The notes below the pieces were generated by a model. It made no database searches. It was not told where the DNA came from and worked only from the letters and a program-made list of their open reading frames with translations. From Bog-473 sp963807775 (GTDB lineage Bacteria; Actinomycetota; Acidimicrobiia; Acidimicrobiales; RAAP-2): DNA of 64,000 nt. The stretch is taken from assembly GCA_963807775.1 (NCBI GenBank), contig CAWECY010000004.1:310001-374000 (forward strand). The letters run 5' to 3'. Below, piece by piece: positions 43,383 through 51,719 of this stretch (its first letter is position 1; every line of letters starts with the position of its first letter). The translations under genes were made by a program, and so were the position numbers.

Positions 43383-44531
43383 ATGACCGCGAGCACGGGT
43401 GAAGACGAAGGCGTACGGCCGACCGGCAAGTTCAGGGTCTACCTCGGTGCGGCGGCCGGCGTCGGCAAGACGTGTGCCATGCTCGACGAGGGCTGGCGCC
43501 GATTCCAGCGGGGCGCGGACGTCGTGGTGGGCTTTGTCGAGACGCACAAGCGCCCTTATACGATGGAACAGATCCGCGACCTGCCTGTCGTGCCGCGCCG
43601 ACACATCGAATACCGCGGATCGCAGTGGGAGGAGATGGACCTCGACGCCGTCCTGGCCCGCAAGCCCGAGGTCGTGCTGATCGACGAGCTGGCCCATACC
43701 AACGTGCCGGGCTCGGGTCGTCACGGGAAGCGTTGGGAGGACGTGCTCGAGATCTTGGACGCCGGGATCGGCGTGATCTCCACGGTCAATATTCAGCATG
43801 TCGAGTCGTTGGCGGACGCAGTGGAGCGCATCACCGGCGTGGCGGTCCGTGAGCGTGTGCCCGATTGGGTGGTGCGCCGGGCGGACCAGATCGAGCTGAT
43901 CGACTCCTCCGCCGACCAGCTCCGGCGCCGCATGCTGCACGGCAATATCTACCCGGCCCAAAAGGTCCCGGCCGCTCTCAATGGGTTCTTCCGGGCTGAG
44001 AACTTGGTGGCATTGCGCGAGCTGTCACTTCGCTTCGTGGCGGACGAGACCGAGGAGGAGTTGCTCGAGTACATCCGCTCGAGGGGATCGGGCGGCGAGT
44101 TGTGGGAGACCACCGAACGGATCATGGTGGCCGTGACCGGGGCGCCGGGCAATGCCTCGGTCATCCGGCGTGCCGCTCGGATCGCGGCGCGGATCAAGGC
44201 GGACCTCATCGCGGTGCACGTGGTCTCCGGGGAGGACGCGCGGCCGTCCGACACCCACGAGCTCGAGGAGTTGGTGAAGGCCGTCGGCGGAAAATGGCAG
44301 ACGCTCGAAGGCGACGACGTCGCCAAGACCATCTTTGCCGCCGCGGTGGAACAGCAGATCACTCAGATCGTCGTCGGGACCTCGCGCCTCACACGCTGGC
44401 AATCCGTGACCCGAGGTTCGGTGATCCAGACCATCCTCCGCCTGGCGTCCGACAACGACATCGACCTGCACGTGATCGCCCGCCGGGATGACAACGGGAA
44501 CGGCCGGCCGCTGGTTGAGGACGACGGTTAG
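43383..44531 (+). CDS. Stand-alone KdpD N-terminal domain with universal stress domain
   Basis: 382 aa from ATG 43383 with GCGAGGAGG before it. KFRVYLGAAAGVGKTCAML is the KdpD P-loop, VVVGFVETHKRPYT and IDELAHTNVPGSGR the other hallmarks of PF02702. From about 250 a Usp-like domain follows (IMVAVTGAPGNASVIRRAARIA ... VVGTSRLTRW). There is no kinase part. In classical KdpD this region senses K+ or c-di-AMP and tunes the kinase; here it would have to act in trans on the divergent kinase gene. Confidence 0.9.
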   Translation: MTASTGEDEGVRPTGKFRVYLGAAAGVGKTCAMLDEGWRRFQRGADVVVGFVETHKRPYTMEQIRDLPVVPRRHIEYRGSQWEEMDLDAVLARKPEVVLIDELAHTNVPGSGRHGKRWEDVLEILDAGIGVISTVNIQHVESLADAVERITGVAVRERVPDWVVRRADQIELIDSSADQLRRRMLHGNIYPAQKVPAALNGFFRAENLVALRELSLRFVADETEEELLEYIRSRGSGGELWETTERIMVAVTGAPGNASVIRRAARIAARIKADLIAVHVVSGEDARPSDTHELEELVKAVGGKWQTLEGDDVAKTIFAAAVEQQITQIVVGTSRLTRWQSVTRGSVIQTILRLASDNDIDLHVIARRDDNGNGRPLVEDDG

Positions 44532-45232
44532 GACGCCACCAGGTCGGCGAAGGCGGCGTCGGCGGCCAGCTTCGCGGCCAGCTGCATGCACCGGTTGAGG
44601 TGAGCCAGTGCCTTGGCCCGCCGCGGGTCACGAGCCAGGTACTTGGCCAGAGCCACCGGATCGGCGGAGCCATCCGGCTTGCTGAGCCCGAAGACCGCCT
44701 GATCGACGATGTGCTCGTCGGGACGATCGCTGATACCGCGGTAGACGGACCAGTCGACGCCGGACTCCTCACACACCTCCGCCACGCCGGCCGCCTCCAT
44801 GTCGACGGCGCCGAAGCCGAGCTCGAAAATCGGCCGGACCTCTTCCTCGTCGAAGAGGCCCTCGGTGGTCATCAACCCGCCGGAAGCCTGGCGGGAGGGT
44901 AGGGGGTGCGTGGCGTACTCAGGACCGTCAGGATAGAGCTGGACCCGGCTGGGCACGAGCAACGACCCGACCGGCAGTGCGGGATCGAGGCCGCCGGCGA
45001 TGCCGACCACCATCACATGGTCGATCGCTCCGGCGGACAGCGCCTTGCGGGTGGCCTGGCGTGCCAGAGCCGGGCCCATCCCGGTGACGAGCGCGCCCAC
45101 CCACCACTGCCCGGCGGTACCACCATGGGAGAAGACGGGGTCGTCCGGGGTGCGCTCCAGGGCGAACGACTGGACGATGGCCTTCTGCTCGGGCTTCATG
45201 GGGGCCAGCACCGCCACCCTCTTGGACGTCAC
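44528..45232 (-). CDS. Purine/5'-methylthioadenosine nucleosidase-like (phosphorylase superfamily) protein
   Basis: 234 aa. VVGIAGGLDPALPVGSLLVP and GFGAVDMEAAGVAEVCEESG match the nucleoside phosphorylase/MTA-SAH nucleosidase core, with YRGISDRPDE at the usual late position. It would cleave a nucleoside or related glycoside; hopanoid-pathway HpnG relatives are also possible. It overlaps the end of the KdpD-N gene by 4 bp (convergent). Confidence 0.75.
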   Translation of the reverse strand: MTSKRVAVLAPMKPEQKAIVQSFALERTPDDPVFSHGGTAGQWWVGALVTGMGPALARQATRKALSAGAIDHVMVVGIAGGLDPALPVGSLLVPSRVQLYPDGPEYATHPLPSRQASGGLMTTEGLFDEEEVRPIFELGFGAVDMEAAGVAEVCEESGVDWSVYRGISDRPDEHIVDQAVFGLSKPDGSADPVALAKYLARDPRRAKALAHLNRCMQLAAKLAADAAFADLVAS

Positions 45233-45294
45233 GCCTCCATCATGGCGGATCGGCCGCTAGCGTGTGGCGCCTGATCGAGCGGGAGAGGAGATCC

Positions 45295-45669
45295 ATGCCC
45301 AGCGCCGAACAAGTCGTGCGGGAGTTTTGCGCCGCGGCCAGCACGCGGGACCCAGAGGTGCTGCGCACCTTCTTCGCCGACGACATCGTCTATCACAACA
45401 TCCCCATGGATCCAGCCGAGGGGATCGAAGCGACCATGGCCGTGATCGACATGTTCGTGGCCATGTGCGAATCGATGGAGTTCGAGATACATCACTTAGC
45501 CAGCGACGGTTCCACCGTGCTCACGGAACGGACCGACCGCTTCACCATCAACGGGAAGACCGCTCCCTTGCCCGTCATGGGTGCCTTCCACGTCAGCGAG
45601 GGGAAGATCACCGCATGGCGGGACTACTTCGACATGGCACAAGTGACCGCCATGTTGGGAGCGGGCTAG
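45295..45669 (+). CDS. Limonene-1,2-epoxide hydrolase-like protein
   Basis: 124 aa from ATG 45295 with GAGAGGAG about five bases before it. SnoaL/NTF2-like cone fold: VREFCAAASTRDPEVLRTFF opening, then VLTERTDRF and AWRDYFDMAQ, which carry the Arg, Asp and Asp in the order of the limonene epoxide hydrolase triad. It probably opens an epoxide made by an oxygenase. A TAGCGT box at 45258-45263 may be its -10. Confidence 0.82.
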   Translation: MPSAEQVVREFCAAASTRDPEVLRTFFADDIVYHNIPMDPAEGIEATMAVIDMFVAMCESMEFEIHHLASDGSTVLTERTDRFTINGKTAPLPVMGAFHVSEGKITAWRDYFDMAQVTAMLGAG

Positions 45670-45682
45670 TGGGTTATCCTCT

Positions 45683-46294
45683 TTACAGGCCGCAGACGTA
45701 GCGCGTCGTCCAGGGTTCCCAGCCGCGCTCGGCGTAAAGCTTGAGCGCGGCTGCGTCCTGCACGGCGGGCGGTGAGTCCTCGGCCGGGGTGGAAAGTCCG
45801 GTCAGCCCTTCCCAGGTACCCAGCTCGAACTGATAGGCGCCACCGTTGTACTCGCTGTAATTGTCGTCCGACTCGTGCACGCGGATGCACTGCCAATCAG
45901 GCGTGTCGGTGCTCGTGGCGTCGGAGGCGGCCCCGGTGCGTGACGGCGTAGGCGATACGGCGATTGTCGCTGCCTGTCGAGCCGATGCCTCAGCGGCGGC
46001 GACGGCGGCTAAGGCGTTCTGTTGCACCGCCTTCAGATAGCTGATCTCGGTGAGGTAACCCTCTTCCTTCTCAGTCGTCACGGCACTGGAGTAGGTCACG
46101 AGCTTCGAGATCTGTTGCGCTTGTGAGTACGACATCAGCTTCATGCTCGGCACGGTCGCCCGGTAGCGAACTCCCGCCTCATGACGCGTCGTCCGCGCCG
46201 AGGCGGCCGACGGGCTACTGGAGAACGTGAAAAACAATGTTGGAATGATGACCAAGAGGGCTACCGCCGTCGCGAGTGCGATGCAGACCCGCAC
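45683..46294 (-). CDS. Membrane-anchored resuscitation-promoting/transglycosylase-like protein (paralog A)
   Basis: 203 aa from GTG 46294 after GGGAGGT. Residues 3-25 are a hydrophobic anchor. The stretch up to about 90 is nearly the same as in the gene behind it (46327-46821). An Ala/Thr linker follows, then WQCIRVHESDDNYSEYNGG, YQFELGTWEGLTG and LKLYAERGWEPW, the Rpf-like transglycosylase fold with the catalytic Glu in HES. It would cut peptidoglycan outside the membrane. Second gene of a two-gene unit. Confidence 0.75.
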   Translation of the reverse strand: MRVCIALATAVALLVIIPTLFFTFSSSPSAASARTTRHEAGVRYRATVPSMKLMSYSQAQQISKLVTYSSAVTTEKEEGYLTEISYLKAVQQNALAAVAAAEASARQAATIAVSPTPSRTGAASDATSTDTPDWQCIRVHESDDNYSEYNGGAYQFELGTWEGLTGLSTPAEDSPPAVQDAAALKLYAERGWEPWTTRYVCGL

Positions 46295-46326
46295 AGCACC
46301 TCCCTTCGTCGGGCGCGCCAACGGGC

Positions 46327-46821
46327 TCAGTAGCTCTGGCACTGGCCCGGTGCGTCGGGAGGGCCCTGGCCGTGCGCGGCCTCCCACGCCAGCTGCACAG
46401 ACAGTGGCGCGCTGCCTGCTGTCGGGTAGCCCTCGAAGTCCTGCCACTCGAGGATGCCGAAGTAGCCGGCGTAGGGGTCGTTGCGACCGCCCTCCTCGCA
46501 CCTCGCCGTGGCCACCCACGCGGCCGGCATGGTGTTCGCCTGCTCGGAGGCCATCGCCTTGAGGTAGGCGACCTCGGTCAGGTAGGACTCAGCCTTCTGG
46601 TTCTGGACGGCGTTCGAGTAGCTCACCAGCCGCGAGATCTGCTGCACTTGTGAGTACGACATCAACTTCATGCTCGGCACGGACGACCGGTAGCGGGTCC
46701 CCGCCTCATGACGGGTCAGTCGCGTCGAGGCGGCCGACGTGCTGCTGAACAACGCGAAAAGGACTGCTGGAATGATGAACAAGACGGCTATCGCCGTCGT
46801 GAGTGCAATGCGGATCCGCAC
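46327..46821 (-). CDS. Membrane-anchored lysozyme/transglycosylase-like protein (paralog B)
   Basis: 164 aa from GTG 46821 after GGGAGGTGCC. Anchor helix and first 90 residues match paralog A closely, including SVPSMKLMSYSQVQQISRLV. The C-terminal domain differs: WVATARCEEGGRNDPYAGYF, GILEWQDFEGYPTAG and a closing PDAPGQCQSY, resembling short actinobacterial transglycosylase-like domains. The Glu after Cys is the likely catalytic residue. Lies 32 bp before paralog A; arose by duplication with a swapped end. Confidence 0.72.
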   Translation of the reverse strand: MRIRIALTTAIAVLFIIPAVLFALFSSTSAASTRLTRHEAGTRYRSSVPSMKLMSYSQVQQISRLVSYSNAVQNQKAESYLTEVAYLKAMASEQANTMPAAWVATARCEEGGRNDPYAGYFGILEWQDFEGYPTAGSAPLSVQLAWEAAHGQGPPDAPGQCQSY

Positions 46822-47433
46822 GGCACCTCCCTTCGTCGGGCGCGCGGACGCGCCAGGCTCTGCTCGGTGTAGGCGGGCTCCGGCCATCGCATTCGCGCCC
46901 CGAACGGAGAGCGGGAAGGCGTCGTCCGTTCTGGCTTGGTGCCGCAGGGTGTGCGGCCGGTTGTGTACAGCCCCTTCGCTTGTTCTGGGTGGTTCCTCGC
47001 TTTGAGCCTCTCGGCCTGCCCGTGGGCAGGCGCGTCGAGACTGTGTGTGGTCGAGCAAGAAGTGATCGGCGATCTACTTCGGGTATGCGGCCGGCTCTCC
47101 GGTCACCGCATGCATCCGAAAGACCAATCAGACTTTGCGGCAGACAATGTAGCAGCCGAGGTGACCCAACTCAGGTTCGTTCGACAAAGTGGCCTCTGAC
47201 CTTGAGTTTTGTACCGATATCTTGTGATGCCGATCACAAACCCCCAGGTCAACCGGGTCTATTTAGATGAATAGTCGATATAAATTTCCTCTCAATTTTT
47301 GCAAAGACCTGTCATCAGAGGTGAAGCCTTATCGCGCAAGTATTCCGACGCCCGACACGACGGGTGCACTGGTCAGACCTGGCTGCGTAGGGTCCCGTCC
47401 CGAAAGCAAGTACCGCACCACGAGGAGAGCAGA
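46822..47433. other. 612-bp intergenic region with a perfect CRP-type site
   Basis: Divergent promoter region of the two wall-enzyme genes and the acyl-CoA ligase. The part at 47200-47320 is much AT-richer than the rest. It contains TTGTGAT-GCCG-ATCACAA (47222-47239). The 400 bases towards the wall-enzyme genes are non-coding by eye and would form a long leader if transcription starts near the site. No known riboswitch could be recognised. Confidence 0.6.
47222..47239. promoter_or_regulatory. CRP/FNR-family operator (TGTGA-N6-TCACA)
   Basis: TTGTGAT-GCCG-ATCACAA is a perfect 18-bp inverted repeat with the exact CRP core. Actinobacterial CRP/GlxR proteins use this site and are known to control rpf genes in mycobacteria and corynebacteria. 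Here it is 195 bases before the ligase start and about 400 before the nearest wall-enzyme start. Confidence 0.75.
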
Positions 47434-49041
47434 GTGCCAACGACCGTCGCAGTCACCGAACGCGACCGCTACACGGTGGCGGGCCTGATTCGTCACCTGT
47501 CGCAGGTCCAGCCCGATCACGAGATGTTCGTGCTCGGTGATGAGCGCCGCACCTGGGGCGACGAGCTCGACGCGGCGGCTCGTGTCGCACAGGCGTTGGC
47601 CCGCGACGGGTTGCAGGTCGGTGATCGGGTGGCGTTCCTCGATCGGAACGGTATCGCCTACTTCGACTTCCTGTTCGGGGGCTCGTTCATCGGCGCGGTG
47701 AACGTAGCCGTGAACTGGCGCCTGGCCCCGCCCGAGATGGCTGCCATCATCGACGACTCCGGCGCTCCCACGCTGGCAATCCACCCCGACTACCTCCCCG
47801 CGTTGGCCGACATGCCGAGTGGACTGCCGTCGGTACGCCGCATCGTCGTTCTCGGTGCGGCAGCCTCGCCGTGCGCCGATCCGCGGGCGCAGTCGTTCGA
47901 CGAGTGGGTCCAGGGATGTCCGAGCGACGACCCGGGTCATGTGGGGGCGCCCGACGAGGTGAGCATGCAGCTCTACACCTCGGGCACCACCGGATTGCCC
48001 AAGGGGGTGATGCTGACGAACTCCAACCTGTCCACCGCCATCAGCGCGGCTGGTGAGACGTTCAACATCTCGGACAACACGGTGAGCCTGGTGGCGATGC
48101 CGCTCTTCCACATCGGGGGCTCGGGTTGGGCGCTGTGTGCCATGTCGCGCGGTGGCCGCTCCGTCATCCTGCGGGACGTCGATCCGTCGTTGCTGCTCCA
48201 GCTCATCGAGAACGAGGGGATCACCGAGATGTTCCTCGTCCCCGCGGTTCTCATGTTCCTGTTGGGGACGCCGTCGCTGGCCACGACGGATCTCTCGAGC
48301 CTGCGTCTCATTTTCTATGGGGCGTCGCCCATCTCCGAGGACGTGCTGGTGAAGTGCATGGCGGCGTTCGGCTGTGATTTCTGCCAGGTGTACGGGATGA
48401 CGGAGACGACCGGTGCCATCACCGCTCTGCCGTTCGAGGACCACGACCCGGACGGGCCGCGGCGGGGATTGCTGCGTTCGGCCGGAAGGCCGCACGAGAC
48501 GGTTGAGCTCCGCATCGTCGACCCGGACACCGGGAAAGACGTAGAGGTAGGAGACGTGGGCGAGGTCTGGACCCGCTCGCCCTACAACATGGCCGGGTAC
48601 TGGGGGAAGGAGCAGGAGACGGCAACCGCCATCGACGGGGAGGGCTGGCTTCGTACCGGTGACGCCGGGTACTTCGACGCCGAGGGGTACCTGTACCTGC
48701 ACGACCGCATCAAGGACATGGTGGTAAGCGGTGGGGAGAACATCTACCCGGCCGAAGTCGAGAACGTGCTGCTGGCGCATCCGACCGTCGTGGATGCCGC
48801 CGTGATCGGGGTGCCCGACGAGAAGTGGGGTGAGACGGTCAAGGCGATCGTCGTGCTTTCGCCCGACGCCGAGCTGGACGAAGACGCCATCATCGCCCAC
48901 TGCCGCGAGAGCCTGGCCCACTACAAGTGCCCGACCTCGGTGGACACCACGGACGTTCTGCCGCGCAACCCCTCGGGCAAGATCCTCAAGCGTGAGCTAC
49001 GGGCGCCCTACTGGGCCGGGCAAGAGCGCTCCATCAACTGA
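47434..49041 (+). CDS. AMP-dependent fatty-acid/acyl-CoA ligase
   Basis: 535 aa from GTG 47434 with GAGGAG before it; a longer frame to 47299 has no coding character. YTSGTTGLPKGVMLT is the AMP-binding P-loop, VYGMTETTGAI the A5 motif, TGDAGYFDAEGYLYLHDRIKD the hinge (long, given here in part), and NPSGKILKRELR the catalytic Lys. It activates a carboxylic acid to its CoA thioester with ATP. Probably long-chain acid or a degradation intermediate. Confidence 0.93.
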   Translation: MPTTVAVTERDRYTVAGLIRHLSQVQPDHEMFVLGDERRTWGDELDAAARVAQALARDGLQVGDRVAFLDRNGIAYFDFLFGGSFIGAVNVAVNWRLAPPEMAAIIDDSGAPTLAIHPDYLPALADMPSGLPSVRRIVVLGAAASPCADPRAQSFDEWVQGCPSDDPGHVGAPDEVSMQLYTSGTTGLPKGVMLTNSNLSTAISAAGETFNISDNTVSLVAMPLFHIGGSGWALCAMSRGGRSVILRDVDPSLLLQLIENEGITEMFLVPAVLMFLLGTPSLATTDLSSLRLIFYGASPISEDVLVKCMAAFGCDFCQVYGMTETTGAITALPFEDHDPDGPRRGLLRSAGRPHETVELRIVDPDTGKDVEVGDVGEVWTRSPYNMAGYWGKEQETATAIDGEGWLRTGDAGYFDAEGYLYLHDRIKDMVVSGGENIYPAEVENVLLAHPTVVDAAVIGVPDEKWGETVKAIVVLSPDAELDEDAIIAHCRESLAHYKCPTSVDTTDVLPRNPSGKILKRELRAPYWAGQERSIN

Positions 49042-49059
49042 GGAGATCGGGCCGGCGAA

Positions 49060-50880
49060 CTACCCGAAGGTGAAGTCGTACGCCTCGATTCCGGGCGACA
49101 TTGACAGGGTCAACACGCCGGACTGCAGGGAGCTGCCCGAGAACAGGGTGTAAAGCTTGGGGATCCCCCCGACGTCGACCGTGGTCAGGTGTCGGCCGTT
49201 GTAGTCCACGTCGATGGTGCCCTGTCCGCTGAGTACGAGATAGACGTCGTCGGCGGTGAAGTTGAGGTCGAGGGTGGCATTGGGCCCCGCCGTCGCCTCC
49301 TCGCTGTGGACCGTCCACGTGCCGCCGAAGGCCAGGCTGTTGGCCGGGATGCTGGACGGCGCGCTGTAGGTGATCGTCTTGTCGTTCTCGACGGACGTGC
49401 CGACCTCGTTGTTGAGCCGTTCGTAGCCGACGTAGCTCTCCGGTGTGATGGCGTCGCTGGTGGGCGTCTTGTTAGGCACGTCGGTTCGGGCGGGGAGGTT
49501 CGTCACGCCGTTGGCCGTCAGCAGCATCCTGATGTTGCTCTCCATCTGGGAATAGCCGCCTTCGCCGAAGTCGTAGGCGCGCACGATGCCGGTCGGGTCG
49601 ATGAGGTACTCGGCCGGCCAATACTCGTTGTTGTAGGCGTCCCACGTGGCCAGGTTGTCGTCAATGGCGACGGGGTAGTCGATGCCGAGGTTCCCGGCCG
49701 CGCTTTCGACATTGGAGACGACGTGTTCGAAGGCGAACTCAGGCGCCGAGACCCCGACCACGACGAGGCCGTCCTTCTTGTAGTCGTTGTACCAACCCTC
49801 GACGTGGGGCAGTGAGCGCTGACAGTTGATGCACGAGTAGGTCCAGAAGTCGACCAGGACCACCTTGCCGCGCAGCTCGCTCAGGCTGAGTGGCTTGTTA
49901 CCGGGCGTGTTGAACCAGGCCGTGATACCGACGAAGTTCGGGGCCCGCCCCAGGGCGGGCAGGTTGGTCTTGCTGGCCATGAAGACGGCGGGCTTCTGCG
50001 GGGAAGTTGTGCTCGTCGCCTTGGAGGTGGTTGTCGTGGTCGAGGCGCCCGCGGCCAGATGGCCGCTCTGCGAGTTGCCGACGTCCGTGGCCGCACAGGT
50101 TGCCTTCTTCCCCTCCAGTCGGGCGTTGGCCGCGGCGAACTGGTTCTCATGCTCGCCGCTGAGCTGGCGCAGTTGTAAGCAGGCGGAGCCCGTCGACTCA
50201 ATGTGGTCCTCGAGCGCGGTCGTGTAGCCCGGCACGTCGCGCTGGAGCGCACCCAGCCAGTTGAAGGCGATGGCCAGCGTGGTGACGCCAAGCACGACCC
50301 CGGCCACCTTGCGCACGGTGGGCAGGTGCTGGCGCAGCGACGTCCACGAGGTGGTGGCGCGTTGGGCGACGATGGCCAGCACGAGCAGTGGCACGGTCAC
50401 ACCCAGCGCGTAGAAGAGCGTCACGAACAAAGAGGTGGCGCCGACGTGGCGGTGTGCCGCCGCCACCGAGATGGCGGTGAGGACGGGCCCGGCACAGGGG
50501 ACGAAGACCAAGCCCAGGCTGAGCCCGAGGACGAATCCGCCGCCCTCGTTGGCATAGCGCGAGGCACCGAGGCGAGCGAAGGGGCGCTCGATGAGGTCGC
50601 CGAGGGCCGGGATCATGAGCCCGACCGACAGCACGCCCAGCATGGCGACGCCCAACCAGAACAGGAAGTCCTGGGGCAGGTGCAAGAAGCTCAGGAGCGA
50701 ACTGGCGAACAGTACCGACAGGCTGAAACTGACCACCAGCCCGGCGATGATGACGTAGGGGCGGGTCTTGTTCGAGTCGGTCGAGCCGCCGGCCATGATC
50801 ACCGGGATCACGGGCACGATGCAGGGGGAGAGCCCGGTGATCAGCCCGCCGAGGAACGCGATGATGAGCAGCTCACCCAT
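49060..50880 (-). CDS. dipZ: DipZ-type protein: CcdA membrane domain + thioredoxin-like domain + C-terminal beta domain
   Basis: 606 aa. The CcdA part (about 1-220) has LSPCIVPVIP and FVPCAGPVL with the paired membrane cysteines. A Thr-rich linker leads to a TlpA-like redoxin (about 300-450) with SCINCQRSLPH as active site. The final 130 residues form the DipZ C-terminal jelly-roll-like domain. It moves electrons across the membrane to reduce outside disulphides or thiols. M. tuberculosis DipZ has this layout. Confidence 0.9.
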   Translation of the reverse strand: MGELLIIAFLGGLITGLSPCIVPVIPVIMAGGSTDSNKTRPYVIIAGLVVSFSLSVLFASSLLSFLHLPQDFLFWLGVAMLGVLSVGLMIPALGDLIERPFARLGASRYANEGGGFVLGLSLGLVFVPCAGPVLTAISVAAAHRHVGATSLFVTLFYALGVTVPLLVLAIVAQRATTSWTSLRQHLPTVRKVAGVVLGVTTLAIAFNWLGALQRDVPGYTTALEDHIESTGSACLQLRQLSGEHENQFAAANARLEGKKATCAATDVGNSQSGHLAAGASTTTTTSKATSTTSPQKPAVFMASKTNLPALGRAPNFVGITAWFNTPGNKPLSLSELRGKVVLVDFWTYSCINCQRSLPHVEGWYNDYKKDGLVVVGVSAPEFAFEHVVSNVESAAGNLGIDYPVAIDDNLATWDAYNNEYWPAEYLIDPTGIVRAYDFGEGGYSQMESNIRMLLTANGVTNLPARTDVPNKTPTSDAITPESYVGYERLNNEVGTSVENDKTITYSAPSSIPANSLAFGGTWTVHSEEATAGPNATLDLNFTADDVYLVLSGQGTIDVDYNGRHLTTVDVGGIPKLYTLFSGSSLQSGVLTLSMSPGIEAYDFTFG

Positions 50881-51025
50881 GGGGTTCGCTCTCCTGCGGG
50901 CGTTGGCTCGGCACGCTGCGCTCCTTCTCCGTGTTCCTCACCGTCGAAGCTAGTGGTCGGCGGGGCGGAACAGTGGTCGCCCCGACGCACGACAGGGCCC
51001 CGCCGGCGCAGCAGACTGTCAGGCG

Positions 51026-51646
51026 GTGATCAACGAGAACTGGATCTACCTCGGTGTCGCAATCGGCGCGCTGGGCACGGCCGTATACCTGCGGGACACC
51101 CTGCGGGGGACCACGAAGCCGAACCGGGTCACGTGGCTCCTCTGGGCCGTCGCGCCCCTGTTGGCTGCCGCCGTCGAATTCGACGAGGGCGTGGGCCTGC
51201 GCGCCCTGCCGACCTTCATGGTGGGCTTCATGCCGCTGCTCGTGTTCATCGGCTCGTTCCACAACCCGGCATCGGTCTGGAAGATCCGTCGGGTCGACTA
51301 CGCCTGCGGCCTCGTGTCGGTGGTCGGCACCGTCACCTGGCTCGTCACCCGCAACGGCGTGCTCGCCATTGCCGCCGCCATCCTGGCCGACTTCATGGCG
51401 GGCGTGCCGACGGTCATGAAGAGCTGGACCCATCCCGAGACCGAAACCGTCTATTCCTACTTGGGCGCGGTCATCAGCATGGCCGTCCTGCTGCTCACCA
51501 TCACCCACTGGACCTTCGACGTGGCCGCCTTCCCCGTCTTCATCCTCTGCATGGCCTCGGTGGAGGTCGTGCTGGTCGGCCTGGAACCCGGCCCGCGGTT
51601 CCGGCGCGCCCGGCACCACGACGCCTCGTTGGCCGAGCCCGCCTAG
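51026..51646 (+). CDS. Conserved hypothetical membrane protein, about six helices
   Basis: 206 aa from GTG 51026. Hydrophobic helices are separated by short loops; YLRDTLRGTTKPNRVTWLLW and VWKIRRVDYACG are the recognisable blocks, reminiscent of PQ-loop-like or uncharacterised bacterial membrane proteins. A short basic tail ends the protein. No function can be assigned. Divergent from dipZ with a 145-bp gap. Confidence 0.65.
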   Translation: MINENWIYLGVAIGALGTAVYLRDTLRGTTKPNRVTWLLWAVAPLLAAAVEFDEGVGLRALPTFMVGFMPLLVFIGSFHNPASVWKIRRVDYACGLVSVVGTVTWLVTRNGVLAIAAAILADFMAGVPTVMKSWTHPETETVYSYLGAVISMAVLLLTITHWTFDVAAFPVFILCMASVEVVLVGLEPGPRFRRARHHDASLAEPA

Positions 51647-51719
51647 GGCGGGTCGGGAGGCGCCATCGGCGGGTGCCTGGTAGGAAGTCCGCCGGGAACA
51701 CCACAGAAGGGAGCCGCCG

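Noticed and set aside
46900..47060. c-di-AMP (ydaO) riboswitch before the wall-enzyme genes
   Set aside because: Only short GGAACC-like fragments match; the conserved 3' core could not be found by eye.
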